Below, in pieces: positions 51,016 to 63,993 of a stretch of 64,000 nucleotides of DNA. Source of the stretch: Azohydromonas caseinilytica (GTDB lineage: Bacteria > Pseudomonadota > Gammaproteobacteria > Burkholderiales > Burkholderiaceae_C); the NCBI RefSeq assembly GCF_012927045.1, contig NZ_JABBFW010000003.1, positions 62,001-126,000 of the forward strand, in the 5' to 3' direction. The notes beneath the pieces were generated by a model. That model was not told the origin of the DNA. It worked only from the letters and a program-made list of their open reading frames with translations, and searched no databases. Every line of letters starts with the position of its first letter. Positions within the stretch are counted from its first letter, which is position 1. The translations under genes were made by a program, and so were the position numbers.

Positions 51016-52512
51016 TTAGGCCGCGATTTCCTCTTCCTCGACACGCACGTAGCCGCGCCCGTCGCGCCGGATCAGCCCTTCGGCTTCGAGCTGCGCCAGG
51101 TAGCGCCGCACCATCGGCGCGCCGCAGTGCACGGCGGCCTGCACGCCGCGGATGCTCGGCGCGATGCGGCCCGCGCGTACGCCGGCACGCACCCGCGCCA
51201 GGCGCGCGTCCTCGGCGGCGGCGTCCACCGCGTCCAGGGCAGCGGCCTCCGGCGCCGGCGCGTCCGGCCCGTCCGCGGGCGGCGGCACCGGCTCGTCGGC
51301 GGCAGCCACGGACACACCCGCCGCCGCAGGCTCCGACACAGACACAGCCTCGGACACACCCATGGACGCGACAGCCACACCGGACACAGGCGCCGGAGAC
51401 ACATCGAGCACACCCGCTGACACACCGACGGACACATCGGCCGAGCGGTTTTCAGCCGGCGCCGGAACGGCCGGCGCGGGCCCGGCCGGCACCATCACGC
51501 CTCGGGACGGCTCCGCCCAGCTCACCGTCGCCGGCACCACGGCCCCGGCGGCCAGCGGCGCCGCGGCCAGGGCGAAGCCGGTGCTGAAGCGGATCGGCGG
51601 CGCGCCCACGGACACACCCGACGTGTCCGCGGACACACCAGGCACACCCCGGCCGGACACACCCACCGCCGGGCCGGACACGGTCTCCGTCCCGTTCTCG
51701 CCCGCGGCCCGCAGCAGCGACCCGGCGGCGCCGAACAGCACCAGGCCGGCGACTGAGACCAGCAAGCCGCGCGTGACGGCGTAGGCCAGCGCGCCCCGCT
51801 CGCCCAGGATCTGCGTGGCGGTGGGCGTCTGCTGCGCCAGCAGCACGCCCAGCTCGGCCGTCACGGCCTGGATGCGGCGCTCCGTCTCCAGCGCCACGTT
51901 CAGCGATTCGGCGGCGGACTGGCGCGAGGCCAGCACCTTGGATTGCGAGGACGCCGCGGCGGCCATGCGCAGCTCTTCCGCGGTGGCGCGCAGCGCGGCA
52001 ATGGAGCTGCGCAGCTCCTGGGCGCGCTGCTGCCGGGCCTCGGCGCCCACGTCCGCCGCGCGGGTGATGCCCTGCTGCACCAGCACGATGGTCATGCACT
52101 CGAAGGCCAGCACCGCCGTGGCCAGCACCGCCAGCCCCCAGCGCTGCGCGCGCAGGCGCTCGCGCGGCAGCAGCGCGGCCAGGGCGAACGCCGCCATCTC
52201 CAGCACCACCAGCAGCAGCGCGGTGGCACTGGCCAGGGCGCGCGCGCCTTCGTCGGCCTCCAGCGCGCGGGCGCCGTACTCGAAGTAGCGCAGCGTCACC
52301 ACGCTGGCCCAGCCGCCCAGCCCGGCACACAGTGCCGCCAGCATCAGGCAGGCCCAGCGCGGCAGGAAGCCGGCGGTCCCGGCCCGCGCCGTCCCGCCTG
52401 CCCTCGCCAGCAGCTCCACCTGCCTGCGGCTCGCGGCCTCCACCGCCCCGCGGCCCGGCCGCCAGCCCCGTGCCTTCTGCGCCTTCTGGGAGGCGCTCAC
52501 CTCATTTGTCAT
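51016..52512 (-). CDS. Four-TM membrane protein with C-terminal winged-helix domain
   Basis: A 498-residue protein of no family I recognise. Predicted transmembrane segments lie at about residues 52-76, 94-114, 124-146 and 239-266, with a helical coil-forming segment (about 155-225) between the third and fourth. A long Val/Ser/Pro/Ala-rich linker follows, rich in VS-type pairs whose DNA reads TGTGTC on this strand (GACACA on the plus strand, 11 copies). The last 50 residues form a winged-helix-like domain (IRGVQAAVHCGAPMVRRYLAQ...GLIRRDGRGYVRV). A role as membrane-tethered DNA-binding protein is inferred only. Confidence 0.7.
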   Translation of the reverse strand: MTNEVSASQKAQKARGWRPGRGAVEAASRRQVELLARAGGTARAGTAGFLPRWACLMLAALCAGLGGWASVVTLRYFEYGARALEADEGARALASATALLLVVLEMAAFALAALLPRERLRAQRWGLAVLATAVLAFECMTIVLVQQGITRAADVGAEARQQRAQELRSSIAALRATAEELRMAAAASSQSKVLASRQSAAESLNVALETERRIQAVTAELGVLLAQQTPTATQILGERGALAYAVTRGLLVSVAGLVLFGAAGSLLRAAGENGTETVSGPAVGVSGRGVPGVSADTSGVSVGAPPIRFSTGFALAAAPLAAGAVVPATVSWAEPSRGVMVPAGPAPAVPAPAENRSADVSVGVSAGVLDVSPAPVSGVAVASMGVSEAVSVSEPAAAGVSVAAADEPVPPPADGPDAPAPEAAALDAVDAAAEDARLARVRAGVRAGRIAPSIRGVQAAVHCGAPMVRRYLAQLEAEGLIRRDGRGYVRVEEEEIAA

Positions 52513-52759
52513 AAGACGCCCTGTCGTCGCCGCCCCGGGACTAGCCCCGGGGCAAAAAAGGCCGCAAGCCTAACCCGTCACGCGGAGAGGTCCGGCGCTG
52601 TTCCGGGTTTTTGATGCTGCGGGTCAAGGACTTGCTATCGGCCGCGGCGGCGGCCTGCTGAGGGGCGGGACGAAGAAAAGACGCCGCCGCACCGGCGCGG
52701 GTGCAGTGCCGAACGGGGAAAGTTGCCGCACCTCAGCCGCGAGCCGAGGCGCCCCGCCC

Positions 52760-53479
52760 TCAGCGCAATTGCATCGCCAGCAGGATCAGCCCGATCAGGA
52801 TGGGCTGGTGCAGCATGTAGAAGCTCAGCGGCCAGCGGCCCAGCAGCGCCAGCGGCGCGAAGGCCCGCGGCAGCGGCCCGCCCAGCATTTCGCGCCGGTG
52901 CGCCAGCAGCCACTGGCCGGCGGCCAGGCCCAGCAGCAGCACGCCCAGCCAGGGCAGCACCGGCACGTAGTCCTCGGTCACCGGCTTGCGCGTGACCAGG
53001 CCGGTCCAGTTCAGCCAGCGGTTGTCGAACAGCGGCGACTGCACGAAGCGCGGCAGCAGCAGCGCCGCCAGCGCCAGGGGCCACAAGCCCCGGCGCAGCG
53101 GCGCCAGCGCGCGGGCCAGGATCAGCATCAGCGCCATGCCGTGCAGCACGCCGAAGGAAATCCAGCTGCGCGGGAACATGAACCACGAGCCCGCCGACAC
53201 CAGCAGCGCGCAGCCCGCGATCTGCGCCCAGCGCCGCCAGAAGCGCCGGCCGCCCTGCCCGGCCTCCTGCGCCAGCGCCTGCGACAGCCCGGCGCAGAAC
53301 AGGAACAGGCTGACGATGGCGGTGCGCTGCAGCGTCCAGAACGGGTCGAGGTAGAAGTTCTGGCGCGGCTCCAGCAGCCGGTAGTTGTTGAGGTCGAAGC
53401 AGAAGTGGAAGACCGCCATCCAGACCATGGCGAAGCCGCGCAGGGCGTCCAGGCGGTCGAAGCGGTGGGACAAGGGCAT
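52760..53479 (-). CDS. DUF1624 membrane protein (heparan-alpha-glucosaminide N-acetyltransferase-like)
   Basis: An integral membrane protein of about 239 residues, DUF1624-type, with around seven hydrophobic segments. The opening RFDRLDALRGFAMVWMAVFHFCFD is the conserved signature, and the C-terminal SFYMLHQPILIG is also typical. Members are related to acyltransferases that move acetyl groups across the membrane; the substrate is unknown. The start MPLSHRF was chosen; an ATG at 53488 is the alternative. Diverges from the protease gene. Confidence 0.85.
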   Translation of the reverse strand: MPLSHRFDRLDALRGFAMVWMAVFHFCFDLNNYRLLEPRQNFYLDPFWTLQRTAIVSLFLFCAGLSQALAQEAGQGGRRFWRRWAQIAGCALLVSAGSWFMFPRSWISFGVLHGMALMLILARALAPLRRGLWPLALAALLLPRFVQSPLFDNRWLNWTGLVTRKPVTEDYVPVLPWLGVLLLGLAAGQWLLAHRREMLGGPLPRAFAPLALLGRWPLSFYMLHQPILIGLILLAMQLR

Positions 53480-53552
53480 GGCGGCCATCGTAGCGGGGCG
53501 CTCTTCGGCCGCTCCTTATCATCGGCCCTCCCCCGTTCACGATTCGTTGCGC

Positions 53553-54680
53553 ATGAAGCTGTTCCAGTCACCCCTGCTCCGACGCCGTTCCGCCGCCGTT
53601 CCCGGCCTGCTGCTGGCCGCCAGCGTGCTGGGCACGGGGATGCTGTGGTCCTGCGAAGCCGAGAGCCGCGGCGAGGCCCAGCCGCGCGCGGTGGCGCCGC
53701 GCGGGCCGCTGGACAGCGACGAGCGCAACAACATCGACGTGTTCAAGCGCGTCTCGCCCTCGGTGGTCAACATCACCAGCCTGGCGCTGCAGCGCGACTT
53801 CTTCTCGCTCAACGTGGCGCAGGTGCCCACCGGCACGGGCACGGGCTTCGTGTGGGACGACGCCGGGCACATCGTCACCAACTTCCACGTCATCCAGGAG
53901 GCCAACGCCGCGCGCGTGACGCTGGCCGACCAGAGCAGCTACCGCGCCGAGCTGGTGGGCGCGTTCCCGGACCGCGACCTGGCGGTGCTGCGCATCCAGT
54001 CCAAGACCAAGCTCACGCCCCTGGCCCTGGGCGCCAGCCGCGACCTGCAGGTGGGCCAGAAGGTGTTCGCCATCGGCAACCCCTTCGGGCTGGACCAGAC
54101 CATGACCACGGGCATCGTCAGCGCCCTGAACCGCGAGATCGAGTCCGTCACGCGCCGCACCATCCGCGGCGTGATCCAGACCGACGCCGCCATCAACCCC
54201 GGCAACTCCGGCGGCCCGCTGCTGGACTCGGCCGGGCGCCTCATCGGCGTCAACACCGCGATCTACAGCCCCAGTGGCGCCAGCTCGGGCATCGGCTTCG
54301 CCATTCCGGTGGACGAAGTGAACCGCATCGTGCCGCGGCTCATCCGCGACGGGCGCATCGTCCGCCCCTCGCTGGGCATCGCCGCCGGGCCGCAGCAGCT
54401 CACCGAGGCGCTGAAGCTGCCCAAGGGCGTGGCGCTGCTGCGCGTGAGCCCGGGCAGCCCGGCGCAGCGCGCGGGGTTGGAGCCCTTCGTGCGCGCCCGC
54501 GACGGCGGCATCGTCGCCGGCGACGTGATCACCGCCGTCAACAACACGCCGGTGGCGGACTTCGACGACCTGCTCAACGAGCTGGAGCGCTACCAGAGCG
54601 GCGACACCGTCACGCTCAGCGTCTGGCGCGCTGGCAAGGCGCGGCAGGTGAGCGTGAAGCTGGCGGCCGGCGAGAGCTGA
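53553..54680 (+). CDS. DegQ/HtrA-type trypsin-like serine protease
   Basis: A 375-residue periplasmic or membrane-anchored serine protease with one PDZ domain. The N-terminal hydrophobic stretch suggests a signal or anchor segment. The catalytic triad is in TNFHVI (His), PDRDLAVL (Asp) and GNSGGPLL (Ser), followed by a PDZ domain at about residues 280-370. The family degrades misfolded envelope proteins. It has a single PDZ, as in DegS, whereas DegP and DegQ have two. Confidence 0.9.
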   Translation: MKLFQSPLLRRRSAAVPGLLLAASVLGTGMLWSCEAESRGEAQPRAVAPRGPLDSDERNNIDVFKRVSPSVVNITSLALQRDFFSLNVAQVPTGTGTGFVWDDAGHIVTNFHVIQEANAARVTLADQSSYRAELVGAFPDRDLAVLRIQSKTKLTPLALGASRDLQVGQKVFAIGNPFGLDQTMTTGIVSALNREIESVTRRTIRGVIQTDAAINPGNSGGPLLDSAGRLIGVNTAIYSPSGASSGIGFAIPVDEVNRIVPRLIRDGRIVRPSLGIAAGPQQLTEALKLPKGVALLRVSPGSPAQRAGLEPFVRARDGGIVAGDVITAVNNTPVADFDDLLNELERYQSGDTVTLSVWRAGKARQVSVKLAAGES

Positions 54681-54746
54681 GCGGCCACCCACGCGTCTTG
54701 ACGGGCGGCAGGCCGGCGGCGCCGCTTCGCTGCCAGCATCGCAGCC

Positions 54747-55331
54747 ATGACACGCATCCTCATCCTGCAGGGCCACCCCGACGCCACGGAGCGGCATTTC
54801 AACCATGCGCTGGCCGACGCCTACGCCCGCGGCGCCGAGGACCATGGGCATGACGTGCGGCGCATCGACGTGGGGCAGCTGGACTTCCCCATGCTGCGCA
54901 GCCCAGCGCAGTGGACGGACGGCATGCTGCCCACGAGCCTGGTCGAGGCCCAGCACGCCATCGGCTGGGCGCAGCACCTGGTGATCTTCTTTCCGCTGTG
55001 GCTGGGCGGCATGCCGGCCTTGCTCAAAGGCTTCTTCGAGCAGGTGGCGCGGCCGGGCTTCGCCTTCCACCCCGAGGGCAAGAACCCGCTGGCCAACAAG
55101 GGGCTGAGCGGGCGCTCGGCGCGCGTGGTGGTGACCATGGGCATGCCGGCGTTGATCTACCGCTTCTATTTCCGCGCCCACAGCCTGAAGTCGCTGGAGC
55201 GCAACATCCTCGGCTTCGTGGGCATCGCCCCCATCCACGAGACACTGATCGGCCGCATCGGCGACCTGGACGAGAAGCAGCGCGCCGACTGGCTGCACAA
55301 GCTGGAGAAGCTGGGGCAGCAGGCGGGGTAG
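54747..55331 (+). CDS. NAD(P)H-dependent oxidoreductase (flavodoxin-fold, KefF/MdaB-like)
   Basis: A 194-residue flavodoxin-like quinone reductase. Motifs ILILQGHPD, FPLWLGGMPALLKGFFEQV and the closing GFAFHPEGKNPL are typical. It should bind FMN or FAD and reduce quinones or electrophiles. No potassium efflux gene lies beside it. A REP-like element follows. Confidence 0.86.
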   Translation: MTRILILQGHPDATERHFNHALADAYARGAEDHGHDVRRIDVGQLDFPMLRSPAQWTDGMLPTSLVEAQHAIGWAQHLVIFFPLWLGGMPALLKGFFEQVARPGFAFHPEGKNPLANKGLSGRSARVVVTMGMPALIYRFYFRAHSLKSLERNILGFVGIAPIHETLIGRIGDLDEKQRADWLHKLEKLGQQAG

Positions 55332-55358
55332 TCGAAGCTGCCTGTTCTATGGAGTATT

Positions 55359-55454
55359 CCGTTCGCCCTGAGGTATCGAAGGGGGAACAGCCCCTGCCGT
55401 AATGCAGCCATCGCAGCCTGACGGATTCGCACTTCGATACCTCAGTGCGAACGG
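55359..55454. repeat. REP-like palindromic element, copy 6
   Basis: Two arms in inverted orientation: TTCCGTTCGCCCTGAGG plus TATCGAAGGG on the left, and ACTTCGATACCTCAGTGCGAACGG on the right, shown here only by their ends. It has the TATCGAA variant seen at 46239 and 50154. Confidence 0.8.
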
Positions 55455-55534
55455 GCCCTTTTGTGACGCGATTGAAACCGGAACGAAACCCCGCGCCCGG
55501 TCGGACAGCGCCCGGCCGCTACCATGCGCGCCCT

Positions 55535-57541
55535 ATGAGCGCGCAGCACCGATCCCGTCAACTTGAACTGCTTTCCCCGGCCCGCGATGCCGACATCGGC
55601 ATCGAGGCCGTGAACCACGGGGCCGATGCCGTGTACATCGGCGGCCCGGGCTTCGGCGCCCGGGCCTCGGCCGGCAACGCCGTCGCCGACATCGAGCGCC
55701 TGACGAAACACGCCCACCGCTTCGGCGCCAAGATCTTCGTCACCCTCAACACCATCCTGCGCGACGACGAGCTCGACGACGCGCGGCGCATGGCCTGGGA
55801 CGTCTACCACGCCGGCGCCGACGCGCTGATCGTGCAGGACATGGGCCTGCTGGAGCTGGACCTGCCGCCGCTGCAACTGCACGCCAGCACGCAGTGCGAC
55901 ATCCGCAGCGTGGAGAAGGCGAAGTTCCTGGCCGAATCGGGCTTCGCCCAGATCGTGCTGGCGCGCGAGCTGACGCTGCCGCAGATCCGCGCCGTGGCCG
56001 ACGCCCTGCCGCGCGAGACGGTGCTGGAGTTCTTCGTCCACGGCGCGCTGTGCGTGGCCTACAGCGGCCAGTGCTACGTCAGCCATGCCTTCACCGGCCG
56101 CAGCGCCAACCGCGGCGACTGCTCGCAGGCCTGCCGCCTCCCCTACACCGTGACGGACACGCAGGGCCGCATCGTGGCGCACGACAAGCACGTGTTGTCC
56201 ATGAAGGACAACAACCAGTCGGCCAACCTCGCCGCGCTGGTCGATGCTGGGGTGCGCAGCTTCAAGATCGAGGGCCGCTACAAGGACATGGGCTACGTGA
56301 AGAACATCACCGCCCACTACCGGCGCCTGCTCGACGAGGTGCTGGAGCAGCGCCCGGCGCTGTCCCGCGCCTCCAGCGGCCGCACCACGTTCTTCTTCGA
56401 GCCGGACCCGGACCGCAATTTCAACCGCGGCACGACCGATTACTTCGTCAACGGCCGCCAGGACGACATCGGCGCCTTCGACACCCCCAAGCACGCCGGG
56501 CTGCCGCTGGGCCATGTGAGCAAGGTGGCGAAGGACCACATTGAGGTCGTGCTGGATGAAGGCGTGGGCGCGCTCAACAACGGCGATTCGATCACCTGGT
56601 TTGACCTGCAGCAGGAGCTGCAGGGCGTGCAGGTCAACACCGTGGAGGCGCTGGACGACGCGGGCACGCGCTGGCGCGTGGTCCCCAAGGAACCGGTGGC
56701 GCAATTGAAAGACCTGCGCCGCGACACGGTGCTGCAGCGCAACCGCGACATGGCCTGGGAGCGGCTGCTGCGCAAGAAGTCGTCGGAGAGGCGCATCGCG
56801 GTGGACCTGCACTTCGAGGAAACGCCCGATGGCTTCGCCCTGTCGCTCACCGACGAGGACGGCCACTACGCGCGCGCGGAGCTCGCGCACGCGCACGAGC
56901 GGGCCCAGCATCCGGAGCGGGTGGAGCCGCAGTTGCGCGAGCAACTGGGCAAGCTCGGCGCTACGATCTTCGAGGCGCGCGAGGTGACGCTGCGGCTGTC
57001 GAAGCCCTGGTTCGTGCCGGCCGGCGCGCTCAACGCGCTGCGCCGCGACGCCGTGGCGGCGCTGGAGGCCGAGCGCGAGGCTTGCCGCGAGCGGCTGCTG
57101 CCCGCCGCGCCGGTGCAGCCGCCGGTGCCCTACCCCGAGGACACGCTGAGCTACCTGGCCAACGTCTACAACCGCAAGGCGCACGACTTCTACGTCAAGC
57201 ACGGCGTGAAGGTGGTGGAGGCGGCATATGAAAGCCACGAGGCGTTGGGCGAGGCCAGCCTGATGATCACCAAGCACTGCGTGCGCTTCAGCCTGAGCCT
57301 GTGCCCCAAGCAGGCCAAGGGCGTGACGGGCGTGCAGGGCACGGTGCGCGCCGAGCCGCTGACCATCACGCATGGCGACGAGGTGCTGACGCTGCGCTTC
57401 GACTGCAAGCCCTGCGAGATGCACGTGGTGGGCCGCATCAAGAAGAACGTGCTGCAGCAGGCGCGCGCGGCCGAGAAGGCCAGCCTCAAGGCGGTGCCGA
57501 TGCAGTTCTACCGGACGCGCCCGCCGGCGCAGGCGCGTTGA
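55535..57541 (+). CDS. rlhA: 23S rRNA hydroxycytidine-2501 synthase RlhA (U32-family)
   Basis: A 668-residue U32-peptidase-family protein. The N-terminal signature ELLSPARDADIGIEAVNHGADAVYIGG and the iron-sulfur cysteines in GALCVAYSGQCY...NRGDCSQACR are present, and the extra C-terminal region (YLANVYNRKAHDFYVKHGV...SLSLCPKQ) matches RlhA rather than the shorter TrhP. In E. coli RlhA hydroxylates C2501 of 23S rRNA. The start at 55535 (MSAQHRSRQLE) fits the family. Confidence 0.88.
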   Translation: MSAQHRSRQLELLSPARDADIGIEAVNHGADAVYIGGPGFGARASAGNAVADIERLTKHAHRFGAKIFVTLNTILRDDELDDARRMAWDVYHAGADALIVQDMGLLELDLPPLQLHASTQCDIRSVEKAKFLAESGFAQIVLARELTLPQIRAVADALPRETVLEFFVHGALCVAYSGQCYVSHAFTGRSANRGDCSQACRLPYTVTDTQGRIVAHDKHVLSMKDNNQSANLAALVDAGVRSFKIEGRYKDMGYVKNITAHYRRLLDEVLEQRPALSRASSGRTTFFFEPDPDRNFNRGTTDYFVNGRQDDIGAFDTPKHAGLPLGHVSKVAKDHIEVVLDEGVGALNNGDSITWFDLQQELQGVQVNTVEALDDAGTRWRVVPKEPVAQLKDLRRDTVLQRNRDMAWERLLRKKSSERRIAVDLHFEETPDGFALSLTDEDGHYARAELAHAHERAQHPERVEPQLREQLGKLGATIFEAREVTLRLSKPWFVPAGALNALRRDAVAALEAEREACRERLLPAAPVQPPVPYPEDTLSYLANVYNRKAHDFYVKHGVKVVEAAYESHEALGEASLMITKHCVRFSLSLCPKQAKGVTGVQGTVRAEPLTITHGDEVLTLRFDCKPCEMHVVGRIKKNVLQQARAAEKASLKAVPMQFYRTRPPAQAR

Positions 57542-57574
57542 CGGAAGGCGGCCTCGCGCCGCCCTCCACGGTGC

Positions 57575-58393
57575 TCAATGCGACATCAGCACCGGCACCG
57601 TCATGGCCGAGAACACCGAGCGGCTGGCGCCGCCGAGCAGGCGCTCGCGGGTGCGGCTGCGGCCGTAGCAGCCCATGACCAGCAGGTCGGCGCCGAAATC
57701 GGCGGCGCGCGACAGCAGCAGCTCGCCCACCTGGCCGTCGTCGCCGCCCTCGGCGTGGAACTCGGCCTCGATGCCGTGGTGCTGCAGCAGCGGGCGCAGC
57801 TCGGTCGGGTCGCTGCCCCAGGACACCACGTGCACCTGCGCCCCGGGCTGCAGCAGCGCCAGCGCCGCGGACAGCGCGCGGGCGGCCTCGCGCGAAGGCT
57901 TCCAGGCCACCAGCACACGCTGGCCCACGTCCTGGAAGCGGCCGGCGAAGGGCACCAGCAGCGCCGGGCGGCCGCTGTCGATGACCACCTCCTCCGCGAA
58001 ATCGTCGGGCAGCCCGGCGTTGTCGTCGGCCTCGGCGTCCTGCTGGCCGATCACGATCAGGTCGTGCAGCAGCGCCTCGCGCGCAAAACCCTCGGCCACC
58101 GGCGCGGCGGCGCGCAGCTCGGACCAGTTCAGCTTGGGCTGGCCCGCCGCGGCGGCCTCCTCGAACCAGGCGCGGGCCTGGGCGCGGCGCTGCTCGTCGC
58201 GCTGCACGTCCTCCATGGTCAGCCCGCCGCCGCCCATGGGCAGCGGCACCAGGCTGGTGGCGCTGGGCGCGGCGCCGTACAGCGCCAGCAGGCCGGCGTC
58301 CAGGCGCCGGGCCAGCCGGCAGGCCAGTGCGAGGCGTTCGCGGCTGTGCGGCGCGGCATCCAGGTGCAGCAGGATCGAGGCGATGGATTTCAT
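57575..58393 (-). CDS. Universal stress protein (tandem UspA domains)
   Basis: A 272-residue protein with two UspA-like domains. The first begins MKSIASILLHLDA and the second near VGQRVLVAWKPSREAARAL. The second carries the ATP-binding pattern GADLLVMGCYGRSRTRERLLGGASRSVF. It is a cytoplasmic stress-response protein. Convergent with rlhA; the upstream gap of about 270 bases contains no clear gene. Confidence 0.9.
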   Translation of the reverse strand: MKSIASILLHLDAAPHSRERLALACRLARRLDAGLLALYGAAPSATSLVPLPMGGGGLTMEDVQRDEQRRAQARAWFEEAAAAGQPKLNWSELRAAAPVAEGFAREALLHDLIVIGQQDAEADDNAGLPDDFAEEVVIDSGRPALLVPFAGRFQDVGQRVLVAWKPSREAARALSAALALLQPGAQVHVVSWGSDPTELRPLLQHHGIEAEFHAEGGDDGQVGELLLSRAADFGADLLVMGCYGRSRTRERLLGGASRSVFSAMTVPVLMSH

Positions 58394-58662
58394 AGGGCGG
58401 GACTCCCGTGTTGTGAACGTGGCGGCGGGCGCCGCCACCGGCCCGCCAGCCTGCGGGCAAGCTGCGCGCCGTGCCAGCCTTGAAAGCCCCGATTGCGCGC
58501 GGGGTGCCGCCCGGGCCGTGCCGCGTAGCGACGGTTGCTCCTGCAACGCGGGCCGCGCCGGCAGCAAGCCAAGTTCCCGCGACGGCGCGCCCCTCGCGGC
58601 CCGGTCGGCCCGGCATGGCGGTTGCCGAAGCGGACTGACACCCAACCACCAAGGACACCCTC

Positions 58663-59046
58663 ATGTCTCAGCACCGCAAGCTCCTTCTGGCCGTCGCCCT
58701 GAGCGCCCTGTCGGCCGCGTCCTTCGCGCAAAGCTCGACCACGACCACGCCGGACAGCACGGTGGGCGTGACGCCCTCCGAGGCCCGGGAAGCGATGAAA
58801 GAGGCCGTGCCGCGCTCCGACACCGCCACCGTGACCCGCACCGGCGAATCGGCCGCCGACAAGGCGCGCCAGGCCGGCAACGCCACCGCTGACGCGCTCA
58901 CGCCCGGCACGAACCGCGACACGGCCAGCGGGTCCGCCAACTCGACCACCGGCAGCGGGACGGGCGGCACCGGCATGAGTGGCGGCAGCGACACCAGCTC
59001 AGCCGCCGGCACCTCGACCCGGGCGCCGCGTGCCGACCGGCATTGA
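58663..59046 (+). CDS. Small exported Ser/Thr/Gly-rich protein
   Basis: A 127-residue protein with a signal peptide cleaved after SFA (about residue 22), then a Thr/Ser/Gly/Ala-rich mature part with TSGSGTGGTGMSGGSDTSS-type low complexity. No family was recognised. An AAGGA ribosome site precedes the ATG. A periplasmic stress or structural role is plausible but unsupported. Confidence 0.7.
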   Translation: MSQHRKLLLAVALSALSAASFAQSSTTTTPDSTVGVTPSEAREAMKEAVPRSDTATVTRTGESAADKARQAGNATADALTPGTNRDTASGSANSTTGSGTGGTGMSGGSDTSSAAGTSTRAPRADRH

Positions 59047-59118
59047 GTTCATTGCCTCGCCGAACGGCCGCGCAGGCGCCCCGCCGGCACATGCAGCCGC
59101 GGAACCAGCCGGCTCAGC

Positions 59119-59346
59119 TCAGTAATGCGGCGGCAGCTCGTCGTGCAGGCTGCGCGTGGTGCCGGCGGCGGGCAGTTGCTCCTGCAACGCCCGCAGCTGC
59201 TGCTGCAGGTGCTGGATCTGCAGCTGCTGGCGCGCCACCGTGCGGTTGAGCTCTTCCAGCAGGTCGTCGGCGAAGCTGGCCTTGATCTCCAGCGCTTCCA
59301 GGCGGCGGTCGGTATCGGTGTCGGTATGGGCGTCCATGTCGTTCAT
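59119..59346 (-). CDS. slyX: SlyX family protein
   Basis: A 75-residue SlyX-type coiled-coil protein, with the heptad-rich RRLEALEIKASFADDLLEELN...QQQLQIQHLQQQLRALQ and the conserved ending LPPHY. Its start overlaps the upstream cupin stop (TGATG), so the two are coupled. Molecular function is unknown. Confidence 0.92.
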   Translation of the reverse strand: MNDMDAHTDTDTDRRLEALEIKASFADDLLEELNRTVARQQLQIQHLQQQLRALQEQLPAAGTTRSLHDELPPHY

Positions 59347-59750
59347 CAGGATGCGGCGGGCGGCCAGGGTTGCACCTTGTCGGCCTCGGCCGGGTCGTTG
59401 CGCGCCACCACGGCGCGCGCGGCTTCAGTGGCGCTGAGGTTGATCGCCTGGTGCGGCACGCCCGGCGGCACGAACAGGAACTCGCCCGCCTCGCTCACCA
59501 CCGAGTGCTGCAGCCGCTCGCCCCAGCGCGTCTCGACGCGGCCTTCCAGCACGTAGATGCCGGTCTCGTAGCCCAGGTGTACATGCGGCTGCGACGCGGC
59601 GCCGGGCGGGATCACCACCAGGTGCATCGCCAGCCCGGTGGCGCCCACCGTCCGGCCCGAGATGCCGGTGAAGTACGGCAGCCGTTGCGTGCTCATCACC
59701 TCGCGGTCGGGGCGCACGGCCTGCACGGCAGGCGAAGATGGCTCGTTCAT
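59346..59750 (-). CDS. Cupin-domain protein
   Basis: A 134-residue single cupin. Metal-ligand motifs are PHVHLGYETGIYVLEG (two His, one Glu) and PGVPHQAINLS (His). A GGAG ribosome site lies five bases before the ATG at 59750, supporting this start over the in-frame upstream codons. Function is not predictable; it overlaps slyX by one base. Confidence 0.85.
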   Translation of the reverse strand: MNEPSSPAVQAVRPDREVMSTQRLPYFTGISGRTVGATGLAMHLVVIPPGAASQPHVHLGYETGIYVLEGRVETRWGERLQHSVVSEAGEFLFVPPGVPHQAINLSATEAARAVVARNDPAEADKVQPWPPAAS

Positions 59751-59817
59751 GGCGGCTCCGGCGGTGGCTCGAAGCGCCATTGTGGCTGGCCCAAAAGCAC
59801 ACCGAACGGAACCTTCC

Positions 59818-59916
59818 CCGTTCGCCCTGAGCCTGTCGAAGGGCAGGCGCTCGCATCGCCTGCAGGGCTTCGACAAGCCTGTCCTGAGCCCGGTCGAAGG
59901 GCTCAGCCCGAACGGA
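59818..59916. repeat. REP-like palindromic element, copy 7
   Basis: Starts CCGTTCGCCCTGAGCCTGTC and ends AGGGCTCAGCCCGAACGG; contains an extra CCTGTCCTGAGC half-unit in the middle. It lies between purL and the cupin gene. Confidence 0.82.
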
Positions 59917-59949
59917 ATTCGGACGCCCTCGGACTCCGTGGAATTTCTG

Positions 59950-63933
<3,984 letters not shown>

Positions 63934-63958
63934 GCTGGGGAGCTCGCGTCAGGAAGAC

Positions 63959-63993
63959 TGCACATGCGCGCAGCAGGGCGGCATGTATGTGCA
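63959..63993. promoter_or_regulatory. Inverted repeat upstream of purL
   Basis: TGCACAT (63959) and ATGTGCA (63987) are 7-bp arms 21 bases apart, ending 60 bases upstream of the purL GTG. Possible operator or leader stem; the window edge prevents further reading. Confidence 0.3.

Noticed and set aside
55442-57424. 660-codon minus-strand frame
   Set aside because: Antisense to rlhA, which has an intact U32 signature; no features in the antisense reading.
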